Part shown: positions 16,563-25,806 of the stretch, piece after piece
How the letters are laid out: each line of letters opens with the position of its first letter
Numbering within the stretch: the first letter of the stretch is position 1
Source: Eubacteriaceae bacterium UBA6119
Lineage (GTDB): Bacteria; Bacillota; Clostridia; Eubacteriales; UBA1433
Direction of reading: 5' to 3'
Length of the DNA: 64,000 nt
Assembly (NCBI GenBank): GCA_002423395.1
Contig: DIVZ01000007.1
Location: 186,001-250,000, forward strand
Notes under the pieces: model-generated
The model's database searches: none
Told to the model about the DNA's origin: nothing
What the model saw: only the letters and a program-made list of their open reading frames with translations
Made by a program: the position numbers and the translations under genes

Positions 16563-17879
16563 TTGCTGATTATAGAATTTTTAATATTTATTAGTACGAT
16601 TCTCCCTGTTTTTCATATGATTAATGCGTTGATTACAGCTTTTAAAAGAAAACAGATACTTCCGTTTTCAGAGGCAGAAGAAAAATTCAGCATACTCATA
16701 CCATGCTATAACGAAGAGTTATTGATAGAGTATTCAATAAATAATATGATTAATTTAAATTATAAAAATTATGAGGTTATATATATAAATGACGGATCAT
16801 CGGATGGCACGATGGAAAAATTAAATGCAGCGCTCAAACTAAAAAAATTTTATTATAAAAGCAGATATGTTTATCAATCATCAGCATATAAAAATTTTTA
16901 TGTTATTAATAACAGTAATATGGGAAAAGGGGAAAGCTTGAATGCAGGAATAAAGTTTGCGTCTTCCCCGCTTATTGTAACTTTAGATGCTGACAGCTCG
17001 CTGCATAAGGATGCGCTGAAATATATGAATAGGGCATTTATTGATAAGGATATTGTAGCGGCAGGAGGAGCTATACATATTATACAAGGTTATGAAAAAA
17101 AACAGGATTTGAATATTAAAAGAATAACGACGCTGCAGATACTTGATTATATTAAAGGTTTTTATATATATAAAATATCTTTACATAAACAAAACGCAAC
17201 TGCAATAATTTCCGGCGCTTTCGGCGCTTTTAGAAAGGACATTTTAATGCAGGTGGGGGGATATAGAAAAACTTTAGGAGAAGATATTGATATTACGCTT
17301 AAGATACAGTTTATGATAAAAAATACTGACAAAAAAATTCTTTATATGCCTGAGGCATTGTGTTATACGCAATGCCCTGAAAATTGGAAAGATTTATTCA
17401 AACAAAGATTAAGATGGCAAAAAGGATTTATAAACTGCTTTTTATTTTATAAAAATCAGTTTATAAAGAATTTTTTAAATAAAAGTTTGTCATTTCACTT
17501 CTTTATAGAATCGTTATTAATGGGAATTACATCAATTTTTTTCTCGATTTTTACTTTTATTATTTTACTTATTGTGGCAAGCAGCGCAATAATAAAAATA
17601 TATATTTTTTATTTAGCAGTAAGAATTATTTTAAGAGAATTATACTCTCTTGCCGCTATATTTATATCTAAAAGATATAATTTATATCCAAAAGAAACGT
17701 ATAAAGAAATCTATAAGATATTTATTCTTGATATATTAGTATACCCGCTGTTTTTAATGTGTTTATATGTTTGCGGAACATTTATGTATTTTTGGAATTC
17801 TGAAGAAAATCAAATGTGGAATAAGATGAGAAGGACGCAAAATTTTTATAAAATGAGCGAGCAATTTAAAAATGGATAA
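16563..17879 (+). CDS. Processive family 2 glycosyltransferase (PgaC/IcaA-like)
   Basis: A membrane GT2 enzyme of about 438 residues with one N-terminal helix, a cytoplasmic catalytic domain and about four C-terminal helices. All catalytic landmarks are visible: INDGSSDG, LDADSS, GEDIDITLKI and QRLRWQKGF, the QxxRW motif of processive synthases such as PgaC, cellulose and hyaluronan synthases. I prefer TTG at 16563, 8 bp after GAGG; a TTG at 16539 would overlap the hydrolase gene but lacks a ribosome site. With the GH16 and CE4 neighbours it probably makes and exports a beta-linked polymer. The sugar is unknown; GlcNAc would suit the deacetylase. Confidence 0.9.
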   Translation: MLIIEFLIFISTILPVFHMINALITAFKRKQILPFSEAEEKFSILIPCYNEELLIEYSINNMINLNYKNYEVIYINDGSSDGTMEKLNAALKLKKFYYKSRYVYQSSAYKNFYVINNSNMGKGESLNAGIKFASSPLIVTLDADSSLHKDALKYMNRAFIDKDIVAAGGAIHIIQGYEKKQDLNIKRITTLQILDYIKGFYIYKISLHKQNATAIISGAFGAFRKDILMQVGGYRKTLGEDIDITLKIQFMIKNTDKKILYMPEALCYTQCPENWKDLFKQRLRWQKGFINCFLFYKNQFIKNFLNKSLSFHFFIESLLMGITSIFFSIFTFIILLIVASSAIIKIYIFYLAVRIILRELYSLAAIFISKRYNLYPKETYKEIYKIFILDILVYPLFLMCLYVCGTFMYFWNSEENQMWNKMRRTQNFYKMSEQFKNG

Positions 17880-18711
17880 AAGTTTACTGAGGACATATTC
17901 TTTTATATTAATAAACTTAATAATTGTTATGCTGGTTTCGCCTTTAGTTTTACCCAATACTTCAATTCATTCAAATAATATTACAGCTGTTTGTAAGAAT
18001 TTTATATGTGATTTTGAGAGAGAAAAATATAGAGCTGCACTTAACAGCGATATGGGAAGTATTACAATCATTTTTGACGACGGGTTTGAATCACAATACA
18101 GCGAGGGATATAATTTGATGAAAGAATATAATATTGTCGGGAATATTGCCGTGATACCGACAAGGGTGGGAAAAGAAAATTATATGACATTAAAACAGTT
18201 ATCTGATCTTTATTTAAACGGCTGGGATATCGTAAACCATACATATAATCATGAGAGTCTAAATTCCCTTAGTTATAAGCAGCAATTCATTCAAATTATA
18301 GGAGCAAAAATTTGGTTGAAAATAAGAGGATTTAATAACGATGATGTTTTAGTATTTCCTTCAGGGATGAATAGCGAAATTACTTTTGATGTTTTGAAAA
18401 AATACAAATTTAAGGCGGCAAGAGGGCTTTACGGTTTTTGGACAATATCACCCAATGCCAGACAGGGTGATGTTGTTATATGCAATTTAACCGATGAAGT
18501 GCCGCCTCAAAAAGCTACTAACTTAATAAATGAAGCGATATTTAATAAAGAGCATTATATATTTATAATACATAAGGTTGAGGACGGATACGATGCTGAG
18601 CACATGAAGTATTCTATTGATGATTTTAAAGTTATTGTTAATTATATAAATTCTAAAAAAGATTATATTCAAGTACTTAGCATATCTGAATTGCTTGCGT
18701 TGTTTAATTAA
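17872..18711 (+). CDS. Polysaccharide deacetylase, CE4/NodB-like (PgaB/IcaB type)
   Basis: A 279-residue protein with an N-terminal membrane anchor or signal (residues 8-28) and an extracytoplasmic NodB-type domain. The metal/catalytic residues are present: IIFDDGFES (Asp69, Asp70), NHTYNHESL (His123, His127), VFPSG as the third motif, and FIIHK with the late His. The truncated-type layout resembles IcaB/PgaB deacetylases that de-N-acetylate poly-GlcNAc. It overlaps the synthase gene by 8 bp, so the products are made together. Expected role is partial deacetylation of the exported polymer. Confidence 0.9.
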   Translation: MDKSLLRTYSFILINLIIVMLVSPLVLPNTSIHSNNITAVCKNFICDFEREKYRAALNSDMGSITIIFDDGFESQYSEGYNLMKEYNIVGNIAVIPTRVGKENYMTLKQLSDLYLNGWDIVNHTYNHESLNSLSYKQQFIQIIGAKIWLKIRGFNNDDVLVFPSGMNSEITFDVLKKYKFKAARGLYGFWTISPNARQGDVVICNLTDEVPPQKATNLINEAIFNKEHYIFIIHKVEDGYDAEHMKYSIDDFKVIVNYINSKKDYIQVLSISELLALFN

Positions 18712-18722
18712 TATAATGAAAA

Positions 18723-18751
18723 TTGAACTTTTTATAAAAAAATAGTATACT
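18723..18751 (+). promoter_or_regulatory. Promoter of the nucleoside kinase-cysK operon
   Basis: TTGAAC (18723-18728) and TATACT (18746-18751) are 17 bp apart, 50 bp before the GTG start at 18802. Confidence 0.6.
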
Positions 18752-18801
18752 TATCTATAATTTACTTAATAGTATTTAATACTCTGACTGCAGGTGGTAT
18801 T

Positions 18802-20187
18802 GTGAAAGAAATGCATTTGCGTGAAAACAGGCAAACTGTTTTATTGGGACTTATTAAAGTAATAAAGGAATTATTCCCCGAAGATGAACTTAAAGTTGCA
18901 TACTCTATTCAAAGCGGACTATATTGCAGGTTATTAAATTCCGTGCTATCCATTCGTGAAGTAAAACAGATAGAGACAAAAATTCTGCAGTGGGTAAGTT
19001 CGGATGTTCCGATTAATTTTATCGGCAAGAATAATAATTATTATGAATATGATGTCGATAACACAAAAATGAAAATTATTTATCCCGCCAGACGCCACTC
19101 CTCGCTTGTTGAGCCTTTTAGAATTTTGCCGTTTTCTGACGGATTTATTATAGATTTCAGCAATATAAGAAAAGAAGCGGACAAGCCTTTCGTATATCCC
19201 GAAAAATTATCTCAAACATATGAAGATACTCAATTATGGCTGAAGAAAGTTGATGTGCAGTTAGTATCTGACATAAACGGCGCAATATCCTCGGGGCGCA
19301 GTCTGGAACTGATAAACATTGCGGAGGCAAGACAGGAAAAAGAAATATCCGACATTGCGGATATGATACTCAATCAAAGGCGATTAATTAGGGTTGTGTT
19401 AATCTCAGGACCGTCTTCTTCGGGAAAAACGTCTTTTATAAACAGATTGTCAACTCAGCTCAGAGTAAACGGAATAAGACCTAAACCGTTATCGCTTGAC
19501 GATTATTTTGTAAACAGAGAATTTACTCCTAAAGATAAACAGGGTAATTACGATTTTGAAAATTTGGACGCGTTGGATTTAAGATTAATCCACCGTCAAA
19601 TTAAAGATCTAATAGACGGCAAAACCATACAAACACCTATATTTGATTTTGTTACAGGTAACAGAATGGAAGAGACGAGAAAAATGAAGCTTGAGCATGA
19701 TGAAATATTGGTTGTTGAGGGCATTCATGCGTTAAATCCCGAACTTATGCCATCAATTTACAGGAATATATTTTTTAGAATTTATATCAGCGCCTTATTC
19801 GGACCAAATATTGATTTGGTAAACAGAGTGCCTACAACTGAAGTCAGATTAATCAGAAGGATGATACGCGATTTAAAATACAGGGCATGCACGCCGGAGC
19901 ATACATTTAATCAATGGCCGAGCGTAAGAAGAGGCGAGCTTAAAAACGTATTTAAATTTCAGGAACAAGCGGATGTTATGTTTAATTCCAGTTTATTATA
20001 TGAGATGAACGCTCTGAGAACTTTTGCGGATGAAACTCTTAAAAATATCGACAAAGAATGTGAATTATATTTAACAGCGGAAAGATTATCAAACTTATTG
20101 TCTTTTTTTAATCCTATAGATATTGCAAAAATTCCTTACAATTCCATAATAAGAGAATTTATTGGAGGAAGCATTTATTTTGATTAA
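18802..20187 (+). CDS. Nucleoside (uridine-type) kinase with ThrS-like N-terminal region
   Basis: A 461-residue protein. The C-terminal half is a uridine-kinase-type P-loop domain with GPSSSGKTS, LDDYFVNREFTP and VVEGIHALNPEL. The N-terminal part resembles the second additional domain of threonyl-tRNA synthetases. Most relatives are about 550 residues and begin with a TGS domain; that domain is absent here, although the GTG start with AGGTGG before it looks genuine. The substrate is probably uridine/cytidine or a related nucleoside. It heads a row of plus-strand genes running to cysK. Confidence 0.85.
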   Translation: MKEMHLRENRQTVLLGLIKVIKELFPEDELKVAYSIQSGLYCRLLNSVLSIREVKQIETKILQWVSSDVPINFIGKNNNYYEYDVDNTKMKIIYPARRHSSLVEPFRILPFSDGFIIDFSNIRKEADKPFVYPEKLSQTYEDTQLWLKKVDVQLVSDINGAISSGRSLELINIAEARQEKEISDIADMILNQRRLIRVVLISGPSSSGKTSFINRLSTQLRVNGIRPKPLSLDDYFVNREFTPKDKQGNYDFENLDALDLRLIHRQIKDLIDGKTIQTPIFDFVTGNRMEETRKMKLEHDEILVVEGIHALNPELMPSIYRNIFFRIYISALFGPNIDLVNRVPTTEVRLIRRMIRDLKYRACTPEHTFNQWPSVRRGELKNVFKFQEQADVMFNSSLLYEMNALRTFADETLKNIDKECELYLTAERLSNLLSFFNPIDIAKIPYNSIIREFIGGSIYFD

Positions 20188-20211
20188 AAAATCAAAATTT
20201 AAAGGATGTTT

Positions 20212-20877
20212 ATGGAAACAAATAAATTAAACGATATAAAAACTATTTATTTTGATTATGACGGTACTTTGCACGACAGCATTAAAATCTACGCGCCTGC
20301 GTTTCGTAAAGCTTACGAGTATTTAGTAAGTATAAATAAGGCTGAGCCAAAAGAGTTTACGGATAACGAAATTGCAAAATGGCTGGGATATACCGATAAT
20401 GAAATGTGGGACGTATTTATGAAGGATTTAGAAGTTCAATACAGAAAGCATGCCGAAGAAATTATTATAGAAGAAATGGATGTTCAGATACATAAAGGCA
20501 ACGCAAGACTTTTTGAAGATATTACAATAGTGCTAAAAGAGCTGAAAAAAAAAGGTTATGTGCTGGTATTTTTGAGCAACTGCGGAAAAGAATACATGGA
20601 AGGCGCGGATAAAATATTTAATCTGAATTGTTATTTTGACGATATGGTATGTTCGGGAATTTATGATAATAAACCAAAACATGAAATATTATATGAAATT
20701 AAAAATAAATACCCGTTAAATCAAGTAATGATAGGCGACAGATTTCATGATATAAAAACAGCGCAATATAATAATATTTATTCGATGTTCTGTGAATACG
20801 GATACGGAGACGCTGTTGAAGGCAGAGATGGGACAGTGAGAATAAAAAAACCTATTGAAATATTAAATTATTTATAA
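20212..20877 (+). CDS. HAD superfamily hydrolase (phosphatase-like)
   Basis: A 221-residue HAD protein. Motif I is YFDYDGTLHDS with the nucleophilic Asp, motif II is VFLSNCG, motif III is a Lys in NKPKHEI, and motif IV is IGDRFHDIKTA. The helical cap between motifs I and II places it with phosphoglycolate-phosphatase-like enzymes. ATG at 20212 is preferred because AAAGGA stands 6 bp before it; an ATG 6 bp earlier abuts that site. It sits between a nucleoside kinase and cysK, which does not fix the substrate. Confidence 0.87.
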   Translation: METNKLNDIKTIYFDYDGTLHDSIKIYAPAFRKAYEYLVSINKAEPKEFTDNEIAKWLGYTDNEMWDVFMKDLEVQYRKHAEEIIIEEMDVQIHKGNARLFEDITIVLKELKKKGYVLVFLSNCGKEYMEGADKIFNLNCYFDDMVCSGIYDNKPKHEILYEIKNKYPLNQVMIGDRFHDIKTAQYNNIYSMFCEYGYGDAVEGRDGTVRIKKPIEILNYL

Positions 20878-20911
20878 TTTATATTTTTAAATAAAACAAG
20901 GAGTTTTTAAT

Positions 20912-21844
20912 ATGGCTCAAATATATAGAAGCGTAAGTGAATTAATCGGAAATACACCAATAATAGAACTTGCGCAATTTAATAAAAAGAACAATATTAA
21001 TGCAAAAATTCTTGCAAAGCTGGAATATTTTAATCCTGCAGGAAGCGTAAAAGACAGAGTAGCAAAATCCATGCTTGATGACGCAGAAAAAAGAGGCTTA
21101 ATTAAAGAAGGCGCTGTAATAATTGAACCTACTAGCGGCAACACCGGTATAGGGCTTGCATCAGTAGGCACGTCAAGAGGATACAGAGTAATACTTACAA
21201 TGCCAGAGACTATGAGCGTTGAGCGAAGAAATTTAATAAAAGCATACGGCGCGGAAATTGTATTGACAGAAGGCGCTCAAGGCATGAAAGGCGCAGTTGC
21301 AAAATCTATTGAACTTGCAAAAACAATACCGAACAGTTTTATACCGAGCCAATTTGAAAATCCGGCAAATCCTGCTATTCATAAAAAGACGACAGGACCT
21401 GAGATCTGGAATGATACAAACGGAAAAATTGATTATTTTGTATCAGGTATAGGCACAGGCGGAACGATTACAGGTGTAGGAGAATATTTAAAAGAAAAGA
21501 ACCCAGATATAAAAATTATTGCAGTAGAACCCTATGACTCTCCGCTATTGTCAAAAGGCGTTGCGGGAAGTCACAAAATACAGGGAATAGGAGCAAACTT
21601 TGTTCCGGATACGCTTAATAAATCCATATATGACGAAATTATACCGGTTAAAAATGAGGACGCTTTTGTAACGGGAAGAGAAATTGCAAAAGCTGAAGGC
21701 CTTCTTATAGGAATATCTTCGGGCGCCGCGTTATGGGCGGGCGTGCAAATAGCTAAAAGAGAAGAAAACAAAGGTAAAACAATAGTGGTACTGCTTCCGG
21801 ATACAGGAGAACGTTATTTATCAACTCCTTTATTTTCAGAATAA
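20912..21844 (+). CDS. cysK: Cysteine synthase (O-acetylserine sulfhydrylase)
   Basis: A 310-residue PLP enzyme of normal CysK length. GNTPIIEL, then [13 protein letters not shown] with the PLP-binding Lys, [12 protein letters not shown] (substrate loop), [10 protein letters not shown] (phosphate-binding loop) and [11 protein letters not shown] are all present. It makes cysteine from O-acetylserine and sulfide in the cytoplasm. AAGGAG lies before the ATG. No T-box or S-box is visible in the 34-bp gap upstream. A strong terminator follows, ending the kinase-HAD-cysK run. Confidence 0.95.
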   Translation: MAQIYRSVSELIGNTPIIELAQFNKKNNINAKILAKLEYFNPAGSVKDRVAKSMLDDAEKRGLIKEGAVIIEPTSGNTGIGLASVGTSRGYRVILTMPETMSVERRNLIKAYGAEIVLTEGAQGMKGAVAKSIELAKTIPNSFIPSQFENPANPAIHKKTTGPEIWNDTNGKIDYFVSGIGTGGTITGVGEYLKEKNPDIKIIAVEPYDSPLLSKGVAGSHKIQGIGANFVPDTLNKSIYDEIIPVKNEDAFVTGREIAKAEGLLIGISSGAALWAGVQIAKREENKGKTIVVLLPDTGERYLSTPLFSE

Positions 21845-21860
21845 ATTGATAAGATTAAAT

Positions 21861-21892
21861 AAAAAAGCAAGAATTATATCTTGCTTTTTTTA
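21861..21892 (+). terminator. Intrinsic terminator after cysK
   Basis: AAAAAAGCAAGA (21861-21872) pairs with TCTTGCTTTTTT (21879-21890), followed by T-rich DNA. Confidence 0.9.
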
Positions 21893-21994
21893 TATTATAA
21901 TGTTTTTTTAGTGCATTTTTTAATACAAGTGCATTATACTGAAAAATAAAGTATAATTTAGCAGAATTCAGTTGTAAAAATACGGAGAGAAAAA

Positions 21995-22612
21995 GTGCAG
22001 CTTAATAATATAAATCAATTAAAAATAACAGATGATAAAACAAATGAAGTATATTACGGATGTAATCAAGAATGGTATCGCAATATATGGAAACAAAAAG
22101 CCGGATGCGGTCCAAGCGCGGTATGCAATATTTTTATGTACATTTTTTATAAAAGACTTTTCGGCAGTTCAAATATAATAAATAAAACAAAGGCAGTCGC
22201 GCTTATGGACGAGATATGGCATTATGTAACACCCTCAATAAGGGGAGTGAACACTACGAAAATGCTTTATGACGGAGCGTTAGAATACGCTAAATCAAAG
22301 GGTTTATATTTAAATTATTTTGTTTTGGATATACCACAAGATAAATCATTACGACCGAAAATTGATGAGGCGGCAAGATTTATAACACACGGAATTGAAG
22401 CGGATTGTCCTATAGCATTTTTAAATCTTTGCAACGGTGAAGAAAAAAGCCTATACCGCTGGCATTGGGTTACCATAGTAGAAATTGATGCTAAAAATAT
22501 TGATAATTCAATTATTTGTATTTTAGACGAAGGCAAAATACTGTACATAAATTTATCTTTGTGGTTAAAAACAACAACGCTGGGCGGCGGGTTTGTGTAT
22601 TTTACTATATAA
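21995..22612 (+). CDS. C39-like cysteine protease domain protein
   Basis: A 205-residue protein with the layout of papain-like C39 proteases: KAGCGPSAVCN (Cys38 as nucleophile), RWHWVTIVEI (His157) and ILDEGK (Asp178). There is no signal peptide or membrane segment, so it appears to act inside the cell. The GTG start follows CGGAGAGAAA. It lies 15 bp before the split chromate transporter, with a possible shared transcript, but no functional link is evident. No bacteriocin transporter is nearby, so a leader-peptidase role is not supported. Confidence 0.7.
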   Translation: MQLNNINQLKITDDKTNEVYYGCNQEWYRNIWKQKAGCGPSAVCNIFMYIFYKRLFGSSNIINKTKAVALMDEIWHYVTPSIRGVNTTKMLYDGALEYAKSKGLYLNYFVLDIPQDKSLRPKIDEAARFITHGIEADCPIAFLNLCNGEEKSLYRWHWVTIVEIDAKNIDNSIICILDEGKILYINLSLWLKTTTLGGGFVYFTI

Positions 22613-22627
22613 AAAACGAGGAATTTT

Positions 22628-23212
22628 ATGGATTATGATAATTTAAACAAGAAAGAAATAAGCGCTAAATTATTTTTATCAACCTTATACATAAGCACAG
22701 TTGCTTTTGGAGGAGGGCTTGTGATAATTGAGCTTTTACGAAAACGTTTCGTTGAGACTTACGGATGGATTAAAAGCGAAGAAATGACGGATATTATCGC
22801 TATAGCGCAGTCTACTCCGGGAGCTATTGCTGGAAATGCCGCTATGATTATCGGATATAGAATTTTAGGTGTTCGCGGGGCGCTATTGTCTTTATTGGCA
22901 ACAGTAATACCGCCTATGGTTATAATTTCGGCTCTTGTATTATCTTATAACAAAATCAAAGACAATGCCTTTGTAATTAGTTTATATAAAGGTATGCAGG
23001 CAGGGGCGGCTGCGGTTATTCTGAATTTGGTTTATAAAATGGGCAGGGACTTAGTTAAAGACAAAAATATTATAGTCATTATCATATTAATAACGGCGTT
23101 TATCGCAGCTTTTATTTTTAATATAAGCGTGCCTTTAATAATTTTAATTGCTGCTTGTTTCGGGATTTTCTATTCATATTACAAACTGCATAAGGAAGGG
23201 TTTAGAAAATGA
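22628..23212 (+). CDS. Chromate transporter-family protein, first half
   Basis: A 194-residue CHR-family half-transporter with about five or six helices. YISTVAFGGGLVIIELLRKR, then AIAQSTPGAIAGNAAMIIGY, are the CHR signature. Short-chain CHR proteins normally come as adjacent pairs; the next gene overlaps this one by 4 bp and supplies the second half. In anaerobes these pairs may move chromate, sulfate or other anions; the substrate here is unknown. Confidence 0.88.
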   Translation: MDYDNLNKKEISAKLFLSTLYISTVAFGGGLVIIELLRKRFVETYGWIKSEEMTDIIAIAQSTPGAIAGNAAMIIGYRILGVRGALLSLLATVIPPMVIISALVLSYNKIKDNAFVISLYKGMQAGAAAVILNLVYKMGRDLVKDKNIIVIIILITAFIAAFIFNISVPLIILIAACFGIFYSYYKLHKEGFRK

Positions 23213-23769
23213 TTTATTTGAAATTATTATGGGCGTATTTACAAATCGGGCTTTTTGGTATAGGCGGGGGGTATGCCGCGCTGCCGATGGTTTCGCAAAT
23301 AATTGTTGATCAAAGAGGATGGCTTTGTTTGAGAGAATTTGCAGATATGGTAACAATTTCTATCATGGCCCCGGGTATTTTTACTTTAAATACCGCAGCT
23401 TTTGTCGGATTTAGAGTCGGCGGGGTATTTGGAGGAGTTGTATCCACTATTGCATGCATTTTACCGGGATTTGTGATAATTTTAATATATTCATATTTAT
23501 ATAAAAAATACAACAATCTTCCCGCAGTAAACGGAGCGCTTTTTGGAATACGTCCCGCTGTAACAGGGCTTGTTGCATCTGCCGGACTGTATATACTATT
23601 TTTATCAATCTTTAACACGAGAGAAATCAGCCAAATTCAAGGTGTCGATATTATCGCTGTTTTTATAGCAATAATAAGTTTTGTTTTGTTAAAATGGAAA
23701 AAGTTAAATCCCATTTTAGTTATTTTTATAGCAGGTTTTATTGGAGTATGCGCTTATTCAATTATTTAA
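23209..23769 (+). CDS. Chromate transporter-family protein, second half
   Basis: A 186-residue CHR-family half with about six helices. GIGGGYAALPMVSQIIVD, SIMAPGIFTLNTAAFVGFRV and GIRPAVTGLVASAG are typical. Its ATG lies in the end of the first half (ATGA overlap), so the two are produced together and probably assemble as an antiparallel heterodimer. A terminator lies 14 bp downstream. Confidence 0.88.
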   Translation: MIYLKLLWAYLQIGLFGIGGGYAALPMVSQIIVDQRGWLCLREFADMVTISIMAPGIFTLNTAAFVGFRVGGVFGGVVSTIACILPGFVIILIYSYLYKKYNNLPAVNGALFGIRPAVTGLVASAGLYILFLSIFNTREISQIQGVDIIAVFIAIISFVLLKWKKLNPILVIFIAGFIGVCAYSII

Positions 23770-23782
23770 TAAAGACATTAAA

Positions 23783-23810
23783 GCACCTGCATGAATGCAG
23801 GTGTTTTTTG
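23783..23810 (+). terminator. Intrinsic terminator after chromate transporter genes
   Basis: CACCTGCAT (23784-23792) pairs with ATGCAGGTG (23795-23803), followed by TTTTTT. Confidence 0.88.
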
Positions 23811-23900
23811 TTTGTTTTGGCATTTTATTAGATTGACAGGAATAAATAATTAGTGGTAATATTTGGTAAGAATATTATTTATATAAGGAGAGAAAAGAAT

Positions 23901-24350
23901 ATGAAGAGCAAAAAAATAGTCTTTGTTTTAATTACTTTATTTATCATGTTTTCGCTGGTCGCATGCGGCAGTTCATCAAGTTCTAACAGCAATTCAAATA
24001 CAAATTCGAGCTCGACTTCTATCAGCATTACCGATGCTCATATGGCAACGGATGTAGACAGTCAGGGTAAACCTGTTGATACGGTTGCAAGTTACAAAAC
24101 AAACTCAGCTAAATTTACAGTATCGGCAATTTTACGAAATGCGCCTAATAACACTAAAATTACTTTTATATGGTTTTATAAAGGAAGCAAAATTACAACG
24201 GCAGAAGTCGACAGCGGCAACATTGCTGACCGTTATATTTACGGATATCTAACAAACACTCAAGCATGGCCGACAGGTGAATATTCTGTTGAAATTCATA
24301 TAAACAATAACACAAATCCCGCGAGCGTTGTTAATTTTACAGTAAAGTAA
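23901..24350 (+). CDS. Putative lipoprotein with beta-sandwich-like domain
   Basis: A 149-residue exported protein. The signal peptide ends with the lipobox LVAC (Cys22), followed by a Ser/Asn-rich spacer and a domain of about 100 residues with alternating hydrophobic strands (KITFIWFYKGSKITTAE, then WPTGEYSVEIHIN). The ATG at 23901 follows AAGGAGAGAAAAG; an upstream in-frame GTG would place 16 extra residues before the signal peptide. It should be lipid-anchored outside the cytoplasmic membrane. Function unknown. It is paired with the next gene, 10 bp downstream. Confidence 0.85.
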   Translation: MKSKKIVFVLITLFIMFSLVACGSSSSSNSNSNTNSSSTSISITDAHMATDVDSQGKPVDTVASYKTNSAKFTVSAILRNAPNNTKITFIWFYKGSKITTAEVDSGNIADRYIYGYLTNTQAWPTGEYSVEIHINNNTNPASVVNFTVK

Positions 24351-24360
24351 ATGGTAAAAT

Positions 24361-24789
24361 ATGAGTAAGAAGGAATTAATAAATATAATTACGCAGAAGT
24401 TTGCAAAGCAGCAAATACCGTATTCAGAGGCCGGTGCGAGCGATATATTTATTGACAATGAATTACTAAAAGCGCAATGGAGCACAGGTAAAAAGTCAAT
24501 TACATATAAAGCTTACATTCTTGCGGATGAAAAAGAGAAGACTGTGTTTATGTGGGAGATGAGCAAAGAGGCAAGTTCGGGATTTTCATTCGGCTCCAAC
24601 TCTGAAAGTTCTTTTCAGTCCAGCGGTACGCTTGCAAGAAAAATAAAAGGTACAGGATACGGACTTGATGGAAAAGCATATGAGTACAACATAGACTTAG
24701 GAGAAATTTCTAAAATTGTAAAAGACACTGCCAAACAATCAGGCTGGAAATTCAAGACCGTATTAAAAAAAGAAAAAGCTATGTATTAA
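24361..24789 (+). CDS. Conserved protein of unknown function
   Basis: A 142-residue soluble protein with no signal peptide. The central YKAYILADEKEKTVFMWEM and the Gly/Ser-rich GFSFGSNSESSF loop precede KGTGYGLDGKAYEY and a C-terminal SGWKFKTVL. From memory, proteins with this layout are scattered in Firmicutes and archaea, without a proven role. It follows a lipoprotein gene by 10 bp and is closed by a terminator, so the two form a small operon. I do not assign a function. Confidence 0.75.
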   Translation: MSKKELINIITQKFAKQQIPYSEAGASDIFIDNELLKAQWSTGKKSITYKAYILADEKEKTVFMWEMSKEASSGFSFGSNSESSFQSSGTLARKIKGTGYGLDGKAYEYNIDLGEISKIVKDTAKQSGWKFKTVLKKEKAMY

Positions 24790-24820
24790 AAAAATCTCCT
24801 GCTTAAGCAGGAGATTTTTA
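24788..24820 (+). terminator. Intrinsic terminator
   Basis: AAAAATCTCCTGC pairs with GCAGGAGATTTTT around TTAA; the stem begins in the stop codon of the preceding gene. Confidence 0.9.
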
Positions 24821-24883
24821 ATTGCTTAAATAAAACATATATTTTTTATAATACTAGATAGTAAATTTATTTATAAAAAAGAT

Positions 24884-25510
24884 ATGTGTAGAAAAATGAA
24901 TTATAATGAAATATTTAATGATATAAATTTTCATCTCTTAAATGATGCGCATCCAAGCGAATACTTAGATAAAATTTCGAGAAGCGAATATTTTGAGCAA
25001 TATCCGTTTAATATTCTTCTTGCGCAAAAACACACAAAACAATGGCTTAAATATCACCCCGAAGGGGTTGTGTGGAACCACACTATGCTTGTTGTAGATA
25101 AAGCTGCGGAATTAAAATTTAAAAGCAAAGATCCCGAAGTTTTTATGTGGGCGTCGCTGTTGCACGACATAGGAAAGCCTGATACTACAAAAGAGCATAA
25201 AGGTAAAATCACATCATATAATCATGAAAAAATAGGAGAAAAACTGGCGGAAGAATTTTTATTAACACTGGGATGCGGTGAAGAATTTATAAAAAAAGTG
25301 AAAAGTTTAATAAGGTGGCATATGCAGATATTGTTTGTTGTTAAAAACTCGCAATTCGCCGATATTAAGGAAATGATTAAGCAAACTGATATAAATGAAA
25401 TAGCATTACTTGGCTTCTGCGATAGAATGGGAAGGCTTAATGCCGATTATGATGATGAAAAGCAAAATATAAATATATTTTTAAACAAAGTAAATGCAAT
25501 AATACAATAA
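24884..25510 (+). CDS. HD-domain protein (metal-dependent phosphohydrolase type)
   Basis: A 208-residue protein with a complete HD signature: NHTMLVVDKAAEL (first His), ASLLHDIGKPDTT (HD pair), and a later IRWHM. After the HD it has a helical C-terminus ending near CDRMGRLNADY. The arrangement resembles the HD domain of tRNA nucleotidyltransferases, without the nucleotidyltransferase part. The start is uncertain because no clear ribosome site precedes either ATG (24884 or 24896). Substrate unknown; cytoplasmic. Confidence 0.82.
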   Translation: MCRKMNYNEIFNDINFHLLNDAHPSEYLDKISRSEYFEQYPFNILLAQKHTKQWLKYHPEGVVWNHTMLVVDKAAELKFKSKDPEVFMWASLLHDIGKPDTTKEHKGKITSYNHEKIGEKLAEEFLLTLGCGEEFIKKVKSLIRWHMQILFVVKNSQFADIKEMIKQTDINEIALLGFCDRMGRLNADYDDEKQNINIFLNKVNAIIQ

Positions 25511-25806
25511 TTTTTATGTAAAATATGTGACTTTGTTAGTTTATCAATAAAATTTTTTAAGAAAAGTTTACAAAATTAAAATAATTTAGTAATATAAAAA
25601 TAATATTTTAAAAGGTGGAATTGAATGATAAATATTAAGCTAATTTAATGTGCATAGCTGTATAATATGTAGAATATATAATAGTATATATAGCTGTATT
25701 AAAATTTTATAAGGTTTTTTTGTTGTATTTCAGAACCGTTTAAATTTATTTAAATAAGGTTTGAAGAAGGAATTTCAAGAGGAAAAAAGAAAAGGTAAAA
25801 TTTTAA
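25511..25806. other. AT-rich intergenic region with inverted repeats
   Basis: About 296 bp with no recognisable gene. It holds imperfect inverted repeats AGCTGTATA/TATATAGCT (about 25657-25700) and a dyad around TTTAAAT-TT-ATTTAAA. A ribosome site AAAGGTGG precedes a seven-codon frame (25625-25648), which may be chance. No T-run terminator is visible. Confidence 0.5.

Noticed and set aside
20878..20911. T-box or other riboswitch before cysK
   Set aside because: The gap is only 34 bp and has no specifier-type or conserved motif.
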